DNA of 64,000 bases from Symsagittifera roscoffensis (GCF_963678635.1 NC_087065.1:66557374-66621373), one strand, 5' to 3'; counted from the stretch's first letter, positions 1 through 11,536 are shown. Notes: generated from the sequence alone by a model not told the origin. Made by a program: numbers and translations.

Positions 1-725
1 AATTTCACCAAAAAACTTTTATTGAATCAATCCCGTTTGAAGATGTAAGCCCTGACCAAATTAGACATAATAATTATATTTTTAGAAACATAAAAATATA
101 GAGAATAAATTGACACATTTCCAAACATACCCTGAAACAGAACTTGCATGTAAATACAACAAACCACTTTACAAAACACAATATTCAGAAATTCTTGTTG
201 AATACAAAGACGGTTCGACATGAATAAAGGAAAATAATTATATATCCAGTGGCTACTTCTCGCTCATACACTGACGAAAACTCATTTGTCTCGGTAAAAT
301 TTCAGAAGAATACAGGAAGAATTGGTGGAAAATTAAACACCACAAGATAAAGACAGTACTAAGTTACGAGAACTATCACTCATGAAAAAAAACTCATTTC
401 GGCGCAATCCACTATGACATACACTTAAACATGAAATTGAATTACACTAGTAGAATCTTTCAAGAAATGTCTTTGACAGAACTTGAAACACCCCATCAAT
501 TAATCGAACTTCAACGCACGCAAAACTTACAATCACTTGCACTAGTACTACTGAAAATTACTTATGCAAGATACTTGTTGTCAGGGAACAGATCCAATTT
601 TATTGACTACGAAGGAAATATAATATGGCATTACACTTGTACCAAAAAAGTATCAACTTTATACGTTTTTGAAGATAAAAGGTGTTATAAAAGAACCCCA
701 AATTTCTACAAAAAAAAGCACATTT
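1..725 (+). pseudogene. Env-like ectodomain, C-terminal half, truncated (array unit 1)
   Basis: Decayed coding sequence for the later half of an envelope-like ectodomain. It is cut on the left by the window edge and on the right at about 725, where the next tandem unit begins. The longest open piece (431-751) carries the segment TELETPHQLIEL, then IDYEGNIIWHYTC and FEDKRCYKRTP, which is the same protein found at 3984-4289 and 6468-6761. Upstream the frame is interrupted by TAG and TGA codons. The call as Env rests on the linked segments in the third unit: cysteine-containing ectodomain, then a membrane anchor, then a cytoplasmic-like tail. I cannot assign a virus or element family. It could instead be another retroelement surface protein. 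Confidence 0.5.
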
Positions 726-1019
726 ACCGAGGGTTACTTCTGTGGTTATAAACGGAGGAGGTAAACATTGACACCTGTAATAAACAAAGTTTCAATATTA
801 CAACCCTCCACTATCAAGCAGTACAAAGATCAACAATATTGTACCAAATTAGACCTCAAAAACCCCTTGGGCAAAAATATTAAATTAATCTAAAGAACAA
901 AATGGACATAATAATTTAGCCTAAAGTACGAATATCTCTCAGATACCCCCAATCATCCGATTAATAACAACAAAACCAAGAAGACTCTTAGGAGCCCTCC
1001 AAACTTTCCCTTCTCAAAA

Positions 1020-1748
1020 ATTACCGGAATCCAACCCACTTGTCAAAAAATCAATAAATAATCCGAGGACATTTGAATTTAGCCTCAAAAAATTAAAAAT
1101 AATTCAACGAAGAAATCACTTCTTCAAATGCTATTTTCTCAAACAGTTCACAAAGTTCATAACATACTTTCAAATCTTTTTTCAATTTTTTCCAATTTTT
1201 TCAACTCTTTCATAATTTTCTTATCCAACATTTTAGAAATATTCATCCTTACCCTGATAATTGTTTGCAACTTCTTCATCATTTTTGATTTCCTAGCACA
1301 AACGTACGTGAAATTCTTCAAAATCGCTGACCACCTCTTCAGGTACGGTATTTCAAAGAACTATCTAAATGTTCCACATCTATTCAGTAGAACAGATGTT
1401 TTTCTTCTTTTTATAATATTTCTCACATTTTTGACATCCCTGTTAATGACAATATGCAAACGTATAAAGAAGGCTATCGTAACCTTCGCATTAGCAACGA
1501 TACTTTTAATCCTTTTTATTGAAGAATATTACAGTAAACACAATTTTTCTTCTTTAATAATTTTAAAAAAAATTGCAAAATTACTTATCAACAACCCCCA
1601 CATCAGTCCCCACCAACAACGTCCCAAGAGCCTCCAACAACACCAAAAAACATTCAAACAAATAACCCTCAATCATCAACACACATCTCTTTTCAAGACA
1701 ATTCATATACATTTGAAGGATGACACGCACGATTGCCCAAACCACTAG
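1020..1748 (+). pseudogene. Multi-pass hydrophobic leader half of Env-like unit
   Basis: The translation begins in the region LPESNPLV and continues into several hydrophobic stretches: one around 1200-1290 rich in F, I, L and N, one around 1400-1450, and one around 1485-1530. These suggest three or four membrane segments separated by basic loops such as CKRIKKA. The frame is open from 1128 to 1748 here, but the start is in another frame, so there is an indel near 1180 in the T-rich run. In the next unit (4539-4841, 4950-5183) the start is in frame but a TAA interrupts at 4839. I do not recognise the domain. It lies directly upstream of a proline-rich stretch and the ectodomain in the same orientation, which suggests one precursor protein. 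Confidence 0.45.
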
Positions 1749-2683
1749 AACCAGCAATTCGCCAAGCACCTCTAAGCGAACCACATTACGAACCAGTATA
1801 TAATATAAACCCCCCTCTCCAACAAAATCTTAATAGAGCAAGACACCAGAGTCAAAACCAAAACACGCTCGAGATAAACAGACAAATTATTCATCCAAGA
1901 CGAAATAGAAATTTGCAAAACCCCAGAGATCAATTCAGCATACCTAATTCACCTTCAACAAATCCTATAAAACTTTCTAGCGGTACAATTCAAAGTACCC
2001 CACAGTCTCCACTACAACAAAACACATCAAACGTCCCCTCAGAATATTTAGGTTCAACCCCTACATCTAAGCAAATCAGAGAAAACCCTTTCAGCCCCCA
2101 CAACCACAACAGAACATCTTCCATTTTGGATGACACAAGCTTTCACTCAAGGCGAACCAAATTTAAAAAATGATCCAATAGACGTTTCATGTGACACATC
2201 TTTGTCACTACCTGAAACTCTTCCACTACCCGCAACACCTTCCTTAACTCCAATTTTACAAACAACAATTCCTACAATTTTTCCTATAAATCACGACGCC
2301 AGGTAAATTCAACAAATAACATACAACTACGATTAGATTGGAATACATTCGTAGCACCCCCTCTATTATGTAGATAACATCATGAAAGTCAAGGATTACA
2401 CAACTGGGCACTAAATAGATTAGAATATCGACAGGACATTCACAAAGATATTCAAGACCATAATATACAAAAACTTAGACAAGACAACTTGACACTAAAA
2501 TTTAAAATCACAGGGAAACTAAATAATATAGTTCATCATCCCTTGCCCCTATCCCCTCCAAATATAACAGCTCAATCTTTACCTCCCCCGTTTATAACCA
2601 CAGAAGTAATTTACAATAACGATAGACACACAAAAAAGACAATAGGATATATCACCTTTTATAACCCATATTCAGGATTATAG
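1733..2683 (+). pseudogene. Proline/serine-rich and coiled-coil-like middle of Env-like unit
   Basis: Reading frames here encode a low-complexity stretch rich in P, S, N, Q and T (for example PLQQN, PSTNPIKLSSGTIQSTPQSP), followed by a charged helical-looking segment (HKDIQDHNIQKLRQDN) and a short conserved block ending near PYSGL and a TAG at 2681-2683. Frame changes occur at least twice. The same order is found at 5191-6200. No catalytic motif is visible, so the function is unknown. It may be a surface or tether region preceding the ectodomain. Confidence 0.4.
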
Positions 2684-2702
2684 TACACATGTATTTTAAA
2701 AG

Positions 2703-2742
2703 ATTTTAATTTCTCAAACTCTTTTATTTTTTTATTTTTCAG
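2703..2742 (+). promoter_or_regulatory. Candidate 3' splice site before Env-like ectodomain
   Basis: A T-rich tract of about 30 bases ends in CAG at 2740-2742, immediately before the open ectodomain segment beginning ELDPNNP. The second Env-like family has the same arrangement: a C/T tract ending in CAG just before the homologous THYDCE segment, at about 12045 and 33255. Retroviral and errantiviral env genes are commonly expressed from spliced RNA. The donor is not identified. Confidence 0.35.
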
Positions 2743-4290
2743 AACTTGATCCTAACAATCCTTCACCTCGAACAGGACCCCAGGATTTACTAGTCACACA
2801 CTATGACTGTGAAGAAAATGAACAAAAAACCTTACACAAATACGCAGTAAACCAAGTCACTCAATGTGAATCCGAACCACAATCAATCGAAACAACAAAT
2901 GTAATAGCAACACTTTACTCTAAAGCCAGAGCTACAACACTAACAGGATATAAATTCACAGCAAAATTTTCTGAAAAAAAGTACACTGTTCCCAAGTTTC
3001 AAGCGGGAACAAAAACAGATTAGACCATGAATCTTTCTACCGAGCTAACATCGAAAGACTATTGCACCTCATCCCTAATGATTGCAAAAACGAACTTGAA
3101 AGACTAAAAATTACATCAAAAGAAGGCAAAAACAGAAAACTAGTAAACTTTCAAATTTTTCCAGACTCAGCACATTAAGCTGAACTTGAAAAACAACAAG
3201 GTCATATAAGACTAGATAACAAATTTCCATTTCACGGAGAACATGGAAGATTAACTTATGATCCCCATGATAAAAATTGGATATCTCATATTGGAATAAA
3301 CAAATTGTAAAGCATTGATTGGAAAATACAACTTCAAAAAGTACAAGTAACACGTGATTGAAAAGATGACACTATAACTTATCAAGGAATCAGACTTCCT
3401 TGCAAAAACGACCAAGGATATTGCGATCCTACTACACGCACACAAGCATTAATCATTTGGTTCCCCGAAGACACCTATACCACATTTCAAGTAGCAAAAA
3501 TACACGCTAGATTGATAAAATTTCACCAAAAATTTTTTATTGAATCAATCCCGTTTGAAGATGTAAGCCCTGACCAAATTAGACATAATAATTATAATTT
3601 TAGAAACATAAAAATATAGAGAATAAATTGACACATTTCCAAACATATCCTGAAACAGAACTTGCATGTAAATACAACAAATCACTTTACAAAACACAAT
3701 ATTCAGAAATTCTTGTCGAATACAAAGACGGTTCGACATGAATAAAGGAAAATAATTATACATCCAGTGGCTACTTCTCGCTCATACACCGACGAAAACT
3801 TATTTGTCTCGGTAAAATTTCAGAAGAATACAGGAAGAATTGGTGGAAAATTAAACACCACAAGATAAAGACAGTACACAGTTACAAGAACTATCACTCA
3901 TGAAAAAAACTCATTTCGGCGCAATCCACTATGACATACACTTAGACATGAAATTGAATTAAACTAGTAGAATCTTTCAAGAAATGTCTTTGACAGAACT
4001 TGAAACACCCCATCAATTAATCGAACTTGAACGCACGCAAAACTTACAATCACTTGCACTAGCACTACTGAAAATTACTTATGCAAGATACTTATTGTCA
4101 GGGAACAGATCCAATTTTATTGACTACGAAGGAAATATAATATGGCATTACACTTGTACCAAAAAAGTATCAACTTTATACGTTTTTGAAGATAAAAGGT
4201 TTTATAAAAGAACCCCAAATTTCTACAAAAATAAAGCACATTTACCGAGGGTTACTTCTGTTGTTATAAACGGTGGAGGTAAACATTGAC
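2743..4290 (+). pseudogene. Env-like ectodomain, truncated before its anchor (unit 2)
   Basis: This is the most complete ectodomain in the array. It starts after the candidate splice site, with VTHYDCEENEQ near 2797, then CESEP, a block around KFTAKFSEKKYT, then RLTYDPHDKNW near 3250, a cysteine-bearing block QGIRLPCKNDQGYCDP near 3390-3436, and the FEDKRFYKRTP block near 4180-4220. At least six in-frame stops interrupt it (near 3022, 3176, 3307, 3358, 3617 and 3738) as well as frame changes. The protein then runs into unrelated sequence after 4243, so the anchor is missing. Diverged homologues lie at 12689-13430 and 33797-34500. Likely class: envelope glycoprotein of an LTR retroelement, with uncertain family. 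Confidence 0.5.
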
Positions 4291-4538
4291 ACCTGTAACA
4301 AACAAAGTTTCAATATAACAACCCTCCACTATCAAGCAGTACAAAGATCAACAATATTGTACCAAATTAGACCTCAAAAACCTCTTGGGCAAAAATATTA
4401 AATTAATCTAAAGAACAAAATGGACATAATCATTTAGCCTAAAGTACGAATATCTCTCAGATACCCCCAATTACCCGATTAATAACAACAAAACCAAGAA
4501 GACTCTTAGGAGCCCTCCAAACTTTCCCGTCTCAAAAA

Positions 4539-5190
4539 TTGCCGGAATCCAACCCACTTGTCGAAAAATCAATAAATAATCCGAGGACATTTGAATTTAG
4601 CCTCCGAAAATTAAAAATAATTCGACGAAGAAATCACTTCTTCAAATTCTATTTTCTCAAACAGTTCACAAAGTTCATAACATATTTTCAAATCTTTTTT
4701 CATTTTTTTTTCAATTTTTTCAACTCTTTCATAATTTTCTTCTCCAACATTTTAGAAATATTCATCCTTACCCTGATAATTTTTTGCAACTTCTTCATCA
4801 TTTTTGATTTCCTAGCACAAACCTACGTGAAATTCTTCTAAATCGCTGACCACCTCTTCAGGTACGGTATTTCAAAGAACTATCTAAATGTTCCACATCT
4901 ATTCAGAAGAACAGATGTTTTTCTTCTTTTTATAATATTTCTCACATTTTTGACATCCCTGATAATGACAATATGCAAACGTATAAAGAAGGCTATCGTA
5001 ACCTTTGCATTAGCAACGATACTTTTAATCCTTTCTATTGAAGAATATTACAGTAAACACAATTTTTCTTCTTTAATAATTTTAAAAAAAATTGCAAAAT
5101 TACTAACAACAACCCCCACATCAGTCCCTACCAACAACGTCCCAAGAGCCTCCAACAACACCAAAAAATTTTCAAACAAATAACCCTCAA
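4539..5190 (+). pseudogene. Multi-pass hydrophobic leader half, second copy
   Basis: Counterpart of 1020-1748. Here the N-terminal part is in frame with the membrane segments, giving PESNPLVEKSINNP, then basic residues (KLKIIRRRNHFFK), then several strongly hydrophobic stretches. A single A-to-T change relative to the first copy turns a lysine codon into TAA at 4839-4841. The second half reopens at 4950 and ends at 5183. The comparison shows the stop is a recent mutation and not a shared gene end. Confidence 0.45.
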
Positions 5191-6200
5191 TCATCAACAC
5201 ACATCTCTTTTCAAGACAATTCATATACATTTGAAGGATGACACGCACGATTGCCCGAACCACTAGAACCAGCAATTCGCCAAGAACCTCTAAGCGAACC
5301 ACATTACGAGCCAGTATATAATATAAACCCCCCTCTCCAACAAAATCTTAATAGAACAAGACACTAGAGTCAAAACCAAAACACGCTCGAAATAAACAGA
5401 CAAATAATTCATCCAAGACGAAACAGAAATTTGCAAAACCCCAGAGATCAATTCAGCATACCCCATTCACCTTCAACAAATCCTATAAAACTTTCTAGCG
5501 GTACAATTCAAAGTACCCCACAGTCTCCACTACAACAAAACAAATCAAACGTCCCCTCAGAACATTTAGGTTCAACCCCTACATATGAGCAAAGAAGAGA
5601 AAACCCTTTCAGCCCCCACAACCACAACAGAACATCTTCCATTTTGGATGACACAAGCTTTCACTCAAGGCGAACCAAATTTAAAAAACTATCCAATAGA
5701 CGTTTCATGTGACACATCTTTGTCACTACCTGAAACTCTTCCACTACCCGCAACACCTTCTTTAACTCCAATTTTACAAACAACAATTCCTACATGTTTT
5801 CCTATAAATCTCGACGCCAGGTATAGAGTAAATTCAACAAATAACGTACAACTAGGAATACAGATTAGATTGGAATACATTCGTAGCACCCCCTCCATTA
5901 TGTGGATAACATCATGAAAGTCAAGGATTACACAACTGGGCACTAAATAGATTAGAATATCGACAGGACATTCACAAAGATATTCAAGACCATAATATAC
6001 AAAAACTTAGACAAGACAACTTGACACTAAAATTTAAAATCACAGTGCAACTAAATAATATAGTTCATCATCCCCTGCCCCTATCCCCTCCAAATATAAC
6101 AGCTCAATATTTACCTCCCCCGTATATAACCACAGAAGTAATTTACAATAATGATAGACACACAAAAAAGACAATAGGATATATCACCTTTTATATGAAT
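5191..6200 (+). pseudogene. Proline-rich and coiled-coil-like middle, second copy
   Basis: Counterpart of 1733-2683 with the same P/S/Q/N-rich composition (5431-5712 and 5585-5917 are open in different frames) and the same final block IVHHPLPLSPPNI near 6060-6100. It ends abruptly at about 6196 in a deletion junction, after which sequence equivalent to position 215 follows. Several frame changes make it a pseudogene. Confidence 0.4.
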
Positions 6201-6205
6201 ACGAC

Positions 6206-8445
6206 ATACATGAATCCTCGACATGAATAAAGAAAAATAATTATACATCCAGTGGCTTCATCTCACTCTTACACTGACGAAAACTCATTTGTCTCGGTAA
6301 AATTTCAGAAGAATACAGGAAGAATTGGATGAAAATTAAACACCACAAGATAAAGACAGTACACAGTTACAAGAACTATCACTCATGAAAAATCTCATTT
6401 CAGGGCAACCCACTATGACCAACACTTAGACATGAAATTGAATTACACAAGTAGAATCTTTCAATAAATGTCTTTGACAGAACTTGAAACACCCCATCAA
6501 TTAATCGAACTTGAACGCACGCAAAATTTACAATCATTTGCACTAGCACTACTGAAAATTACTTATGCAAGATACTTATTGTCAGGGAACAGATCCAATT
6601 TTATTGACTCTGAAAGAAATTTATTATGGTATTACACTTGTACCAAAAAAGTATCACCTTTATACGTTTTTGAAGATAAAAGGTGTTATAAAAGAACCCC
6701 AAAATTCTACAAAAATAAAGTACATTTTGTTGATACACTCTCCCGCAGAACTTATTTTTAGATTAAAACAGTACCATGTCGATCAGAAAACATCAGGTGG
6801 CAGTACAATCAAACCCTGACGAAGATAAATACTATCTTCTCACGCCATATCCTACACTCATGCAGCCACTAAAAAAAATTTTAACCAGAAAGCATTAGAG
6901 CTATTACCCGCAACCTCAATTTTGATTTACAATCAATCGGCATATACTCTGAATCAGACATCCAACGTCACATTCGAAAACAACAATTTCAATAATTACT
7001 CACAAAAATGGACACAAAACAACGACAATCAATAGATTAAAGCCTACGCAAACTTGCAGAAACCGCAGGATTTTCAGACATTTACGCACAAGACTATAGC
7101 GGATCTTTTAAAGATATAAAAGATTACATTTACTTAAATGGTGGAAAATAAGATCACAAGATATATCACCGATAAATATTTTTAGTTTTGTAAATTGAAA
7201 AACGAACTTCTTGCCTTTCTAGGATGGGCCTACTACATCTTAGAAAGATTGACTATATAATACGCAATGTTTAAATTTCTTGGATTTCGTTTCTCTCTCT
7301 GAAAAGAATTCTACAAAACATACTTAATACATACACAAGTAAACAAACAAGCAAGCGTAGCACGCATACTTTTCGCAGGATTTTTTAGAATATTTTCAAC
7401 ATCAATCAATAAAACTTTTTTAGACGTTCAATTAAAAGAACACAATACCGAATTATCAACAACACCAAACACGTATGACGAATCACGAAACGATACAAAT
7501 ACAACGCCCACAGCACCACAATTAAAAAACCTTAACCATAACCACCCCCTATCCTTGTTACCACGAAATTTCAGAATTATTGCCCTAACAGACCTCATAA
7601 CTTCGAGATCTAATTATCCACAAAGCCCAATCCAATACATTATAACCCAACAACCCAACATAGACGACACATACGATCAAATTATAGAAAAACCACATAC
7701 CACTTATTTTCGTTCTCTGAACAACCATCTTTTTAGCTCACGATGAGCCGCTAAGTTGGATCCCTCCATCGACCAATTTCCCACCCAGCCAACCTTCAGA
7801 ACAACCTTCCCATCGTCCCACTTTTTGCTTTCCCCCACCTCAATCACCTCATCATAACATTTCATCAGCTTGGAATCAGATACTAATTCCAACACAACAG
7901 CATAAAACACTATCTCCCAATTCAACAGCTCCGATATCGAAACACCCGACAAATTTGCCAGCTCTGAACCCAGTCCACCTTCATTTTCCCAACCTCCCTT
8001 TCAACCTATCCATTCTCAAATCAAAATTGAACCCCTTTCCCCTTCCACTCCCATTTCATGTGTTACACCCATATATTCCCCTCTAACCAGCGAACCAGCC
8101 GATAACAACGACCAAGATCACAAACAAACTCATAAACTAAACAAACTCATAAACGTAGACGATTCCCGCCCACTAGTTGTCCCTCATGAATTCCTTCAGC
8201 CCGTCGAAGTTCCCATCCTAGAATTCATATATAACACTCATTACAATAACAAATTATATAACCTAATACAAAACATACCGTATGAACAATCACCTAACAC
8301 TGAAGAACACAACATCATTAAAGCACTTGAATTGCTTCGGTCACTTCTGCAAACTAAACACATCATTCATTTATTAGCTAAACTACTAACCTCATCTGAT
8401 ATCATCCACAAAGTTTTTCCCCATGTCTTCTTGACCGACGATTAG
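6206..8445 (+). pseudogene. Env-like C-terminal part with membrane anchor and long Pro/Ser-rich tail
   Basis: Only this unit keeps sequence past the break seen in units 1 and 2. After the FEDKRCYKRTP block (near 6675) the protein continues through segments including KYYLLTPYPTLMQP, GFSDIYAQDYSGS and a hydrophobic anchor candidate around 7351-7404 (ASVARILFAGFFRIF). From about 7380 one frame runs to a TAG at 8443 with only a few stops. It encodes a tail rich in P, S, T and N (SPSTPISCVTPIYSPLTSE) and then a conserved helical end (NIIKALELLRSLLQTKHII). The terminal TAG is kept in all four copies of this tail in the window. Topology and neighbours support an Env-like protein; the family is unresolved. 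Confidence 0.5.
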
Positions 8446-8870
8446 GTAATATAATTTCAATATTTTAAAATTAAATTCCAACAACACTAACTTCTTATTC
8501 AATGTTCTCTCTTTTTCTTCATAGGCACAATCATCAATCATCTACAAAACAAAAAGCAAAATAGAAAACAGAAACTCTTTATCAAATCATTAATTTCTAT
8601 TAACCTTTCTAATCATTTAAGAAATAAAATTCTCCCGTACAAAGCAGTAAATTAATATATCAATTCTTTACGCCAAAGCAATAAAAATTCATACATTTGA
8701 AAAATAAAATAATAACTTCAAACCCCGAATCAAGCATTAAAATTCAAGTAGTAAATTGATAAAAATTGTTCATAAATTGCAAAAAGCAGTACAAATTTGC
8801 ATTGCTCGCCCACAAAGAATTGTTTAAAAAATTAATTTAAGTTTCAACTTTCACTGATAACAACTCCAAC
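8446..8870. other. AT-rich 3' region after Env-like tail
   Basis: Non-coding sequence following the conserved TAG. It contains a T/C-rich stretch ending in ATAG at 8521-8524 and AATAAAA-type A-rich strings. It is repeated after each of the tail copies at about 26940, 27926 and 28918. I see no gene in it. Confidence 0.5.
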
Positions 8871-8922
8871 AAGTTTTGCCTTCCCCCCACCTCAATTACC
8901 CTATCATAACATTTCATCCAGC

Positions 8923-9095
8923 ATGGTATCAGATACTAATTCCAACTCAACAGTATATAACACTATCTCTCAATTAAACAACTCCGATATCGAAATACCC
9001 GACGAAATTGCCAACTCTGAACCCAGTCCACCTACATTTTCCCAACCTCTCATTCAACCTATCCATTCCCAACCATCAAGTTATCAAACTTTTCG
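8923..9095 (+). pseudogene. Second, shortened Env-tail fragment next to LTR-like repeat
   Basis: Starting with ATGGTATCAGATACT, this fragment repeats the first part of the tail (SDTNSNSTVYNTISQLNNSD, then PIHSQ) but diverges after PIHSQ. It ends in a stop at the exact start of the LTR-like repeat. It shows that Env-tail sequence abuts the repeat, as expected for the 3' end of an element. The counterpart is 29458-29633. Confidence 0.5.
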
Positions 9096-10279
9096 TTAAC
9101 CCGGTTGGAAAGGAATTATATAATAATCCAAACTAACCAACGCAAACTTACTAAACACCATAAACCACAACCTAACAGCACGACTAAGAAAAGAAAACCC
9201 ACGGTATCAAACTGGATTAACCCCAGCTTAGAACTAGATAAATTATTCTTTTGAAGACTACTTTTAAGTCTGAACACAAAAGAACAAAACACCAAAAAGT
9301 CAAAAGACAAACTCAAAACAAACAATTTGATTTTTGAGAAAAAGACATAACTAAGACAACAAAAGAAAACACTACTAATAAAAAAGAGCATGAACGGTTG
9401 AACTAACACAGGACCCTCAAAACAAGAGAGCACAAAATTACACCCTCACTTTTGGCTTAACCCACCAGAAAATGACTTCCTGAGCATGCTCTATAGCCGG
9501 CCTCATCCACCGTGCTACATCCACGCTTTGTGACACCCACAACACTATTTTTTTGTTGAGAGTTACTCAAGTGTGAGTAGCTCTTAAAAATAATCAAACT
9601 AAATAGCAACGCTTTCGCGATAGAAACTAATACAAGATCATAACCAAAAGTAAGATTAACAAAGCTTTGTATATAAAAATGTTATAATGCAGTATATAGG
9701 TTACATACAGCCCAAAGACGAGCAGCAAGGAACTTGACAACCCAATCACACTCCAACTTCGAAATGGCAAAATCCACCTGACATGCTGCCTACAGTCACT
9801 ACACTCAATGGATTTACAGTACGACTTGGCATCGCAGAAAAGGAAACCCATTGCAACAGAACAATGGCCATCTCGATGTTCAAGTATACGTACAGATCCA
9901 AGTCACCAGTCACTGCATCCAAAGTCGAACTACCTGCCGATCCCAGACGAGATAGAGAATAGCAATGTTCCTATCAACCACATCAACACTCATCACAACC
10001 AATCAAAAATCATGACACAATCTCCCGAAACGATCGTGATCAACAACCATTGCTTAAGAACAATTCCTTATCCACGATTCCAGCTTCCTGGAGCTACTGA
10101 TACCGATCCTTCTTGCTAATCGGAAAAAAAAGATGCTCGCAACTTCTCAAAAAGAAATACCATCATCCATCCTCCGCTACAATAAGAGCATTGAAAAACT
10201 AAACTCTCTAAACCCCGGATGGGTGGAACCACATCTAAACTAGTATTTATCATTGGTTATTATTATGATAGTTTATCTC

Positions 10280-10288
10280 TATAAAATA
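10280..10288 (+). promoter_or_regulatory. TATA box of LTR-like repeat
   Basis: The sequence TATAAAATA is present here. The same motif is kept in the related repeats at about 30814, 52026 and 58953. It lies about 55-60 bp upstream of the hairpin, so a start site 25-30 bp downstream would put the hairpin near the 5' end of the RNA. Confidence 0.45.
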
Positions 10289-10341
10289 TTAAATACTAAC
10301 CAATCATACTCCATCAAACTAACAACCTATTTATTTGTAAA

Positions 10342-10369
10342 GTGTTGAAACTACTTGTAGTTTCAACAC
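10342..10369 (+). ncRNA. Conserved hairpin in LTR-like repeat
   Basis: GTGTTGAAACTAC and its exact reverse complement are separated by two bases, giving a 13-bp perfect inverted repeat. The same hairpin is found at 30876-30903, 52089-52116 and 59016-59043. A diverged version at 17376-17399 has paired changes (T-A to C-G) and a UUCG loop. This points to an RNA structure rather than chance. Confidence 0.55.
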
Positions 10370-10575
10370 CAGAACAACTTGAAATAAACTTAGAATACAG
10401 TTGCTCTCATTCTGGAACTAACTCGCGCAAACCGGTGTACACTAGATCTTTTGAGACTAGGAGATATAAGAGTAAGATTAAGATTGGTATTAGACAAGAA
10501 GTCGCACGAATCTATCCGGCCGAAAATAAGATAGCGTGACGAGCAGACGGTGTACTTTATTACTCTATGAGCACA

Positions 10576-11290
10576 GTACAGAAGACTTAACTCAATTTGC
10601 TGGAGAGGACAGTTTAATAAACAAAACGAATTGATGTTAAAGGCAAGTTGGACCGCTATAAAAAAACTGAAACCCTCGAAATGAACATAAACTTGAAATC
10701 ACTATGAAATAACCTTAGTGATACCCACAGAACCAGACGGTGGAGATATTCATTTAATCGACAACACACCAGGACCATATGTACAACCGTTTACACTGAA
10801 ACAATTGAATTTGGTGAGCAGCTTCAAACGCCAAATTTTTTGGGCATCAACTCCATCCACACCCGATCTAGAAAAAAACATTAAAATACTGCATCTCTAC
10901 TGAAAAGACCGACCTCACTCGGTTTTAATCGAAATTAAATAGCATGAAAGAAAGTTTAAAATGGAAATATACCACCCAATTGATGCATAGTCTACCCAAA
11001 AAAAATTCTTGAGACACAACATTGGGTTAAGCAGAAGCTCCTAATAATCTAGAGTTTTCACAGACAAACTAAATATACAAAAAGAATCATGTTCGCAATG
11101 AATCAAAACATTTAAATGCAAATCATGTAATAGAAAAGAAGCCGATATAAAAACTATAGAACGAGTTAAAGACATTGAGCTGCTCTTTATGCACTCTAAA
11201 ATTCAACATGCTGACTGTCCAGTGAAACTATGATGGTTGTTACACTACTAGACGCAATGAGATCCAGTCAATTTTAACATACAGCCGAAC
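10576..11290. other. Internal retroelement region downstream of L1
   Basis: Sequence shared with 31111-31827 and, for its first 200 bases, with 17611-17822. Short open pieces (10718-10903, beginning near IPTEPDGGDIHLIDN) are visible but interrupted by stops. I recognise no domain. Confidence 0.4.
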
Positions 11291-11536
11291 ATGACTGGTG
11301 ATTCAATTGCAGCGCAACGACGGCACAGAGAAGATGGCGAGAAGTTGAGCTTCAACCGAACTCTGCATATGTGGATCTATCAGATTCAGATCATGAGGAC
11401 ACAGCGAGCGGCAAAGACAATTCAAAACAAGCAATACAACTTTGTAGTCGATACCACAGAGATAAAGTCAAAGTTCCACAATAGGAAACGTCGAATCAAA
11501 ATAATTAAATCAGAGAATTATTACAAACGAGAATGA
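11291..11536 (+). CDS. Basic 81-residue hypothetical protein fragment
   Basis: Open frame beginning MTGDSIAAQRRHREDGEKL and ending in a lysine/arginine-rich stretch (KRRIKIIKSENYYK). It is not recognised. It sits between the LTR-like repeat and the second Env-like pseudogene, so it may be a remnant of a retroelement protein. In copy 2 (31828 onward) the same frame is split by a 708-bp insertion after residue 36, so the insertion site lies inside this frame. There is no evidence of current function. Confidence 0.3.
   Translation: MTGDSIAAQRRHREDGEKLSFNRTLHMWIYQIQIMRTQRAAKTIQNKQYNFVVDTTEIKSKFHNRKRRIKIIKSENYYKRE

Larger units (their letters stand above)
726..4243 (+). repeat. 3.52-kb tandem unit of Env-like array (unit 2)
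   Basis: Positions 1-3518 recur from 3519 with an offset of about 3518 bp. Taking the unit boundary as the point where the first two ectodomains break off (after 725 and after 4243), this unit runs 726-4243. It holds a short non-coding start (726-1019), a membrane/proline-rich half (1020-2683) and an ectodomain half (2743-4243). The copies differ at a few percent of positions and by small indels, so this is an old duplication rather than an assembly echo. Confidence 0.85.
4244..6205 (+). repeat. Second, internally deleted copy of the 3.52-kb unit (unit 3)
   Basis: This copy matches 726-2665, then jumps at about 6196 to sequence equivalent to position 215. It therefore lacks the early ectodomain, a loss of roughly 1.07 kb compared with unit 2. 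Downstream of 6205 the unit continues into the only ectodomain that keeps its own anchor and tail. Confidence 0.8.
9095..10575 (+). repeat. LTR-like dispersed repeat L1, copy 1
   Basis: A repeat beginning at AACCCGGTTGG and ending near GACGGTGTAC. Matching but more diverged versions start at about 15620, 16228, 36290 and 37708, and a 3' part occurs at 51955-52330 and 58883-59257. It contains a TATA box, a strong hairpin and a very conserved 3' block (TATCCGGCCGAAAATAAGAT). Length (about 1.5 kb), promoter-like content and position after an Env tail suggest a long terminal repeat. I could not establish clean TG...CA ends, a target duplication or a primer-binding site, so this is a likely rather than proven LTR. 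It contains a 103-codon open frame (9808-10119) that I do not regard as a gene. Confidence 0.55.

Noticed and set aside
1-8445. Alternative genetic code (TAA/TAG/TGA read as amino acids)
   Set aside because: Tandem copies show sense codons at several of the stop positions, and the TRPM exons read normally. Decay explains the stops.
8446-8524. Short intron after Env tail (GT at 8446, AG at 8524)
   Set aside because: The frame already ends at a TAG directly before the GT, conserved in all copies, so splicing is not needed. The acceptor-like tract may be chance.
9116-9433. Reverse-strand open frames in LTR-like repeat (also 29630-29968, 30080-30385)
   Set aside because: Low-complexity F/L/S/V-rich translation changing between copies; antisense shadow.
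9808-10119. 103-codon open frame inside LTR-like repeat, also at 30342-30653
   Set aside because: The two copies differ at eight bases, seven of which change the residue, so there is no sign of protein-level selection. It overlaps a repeat with promoter features.
10490-10560. Hammerhead ribozyme in the conserved 3' block of the LTR-like repeat
   Set aside because: GTGACGAG and CGAAA words are present, but the required CTGANGA core and stem order are not.
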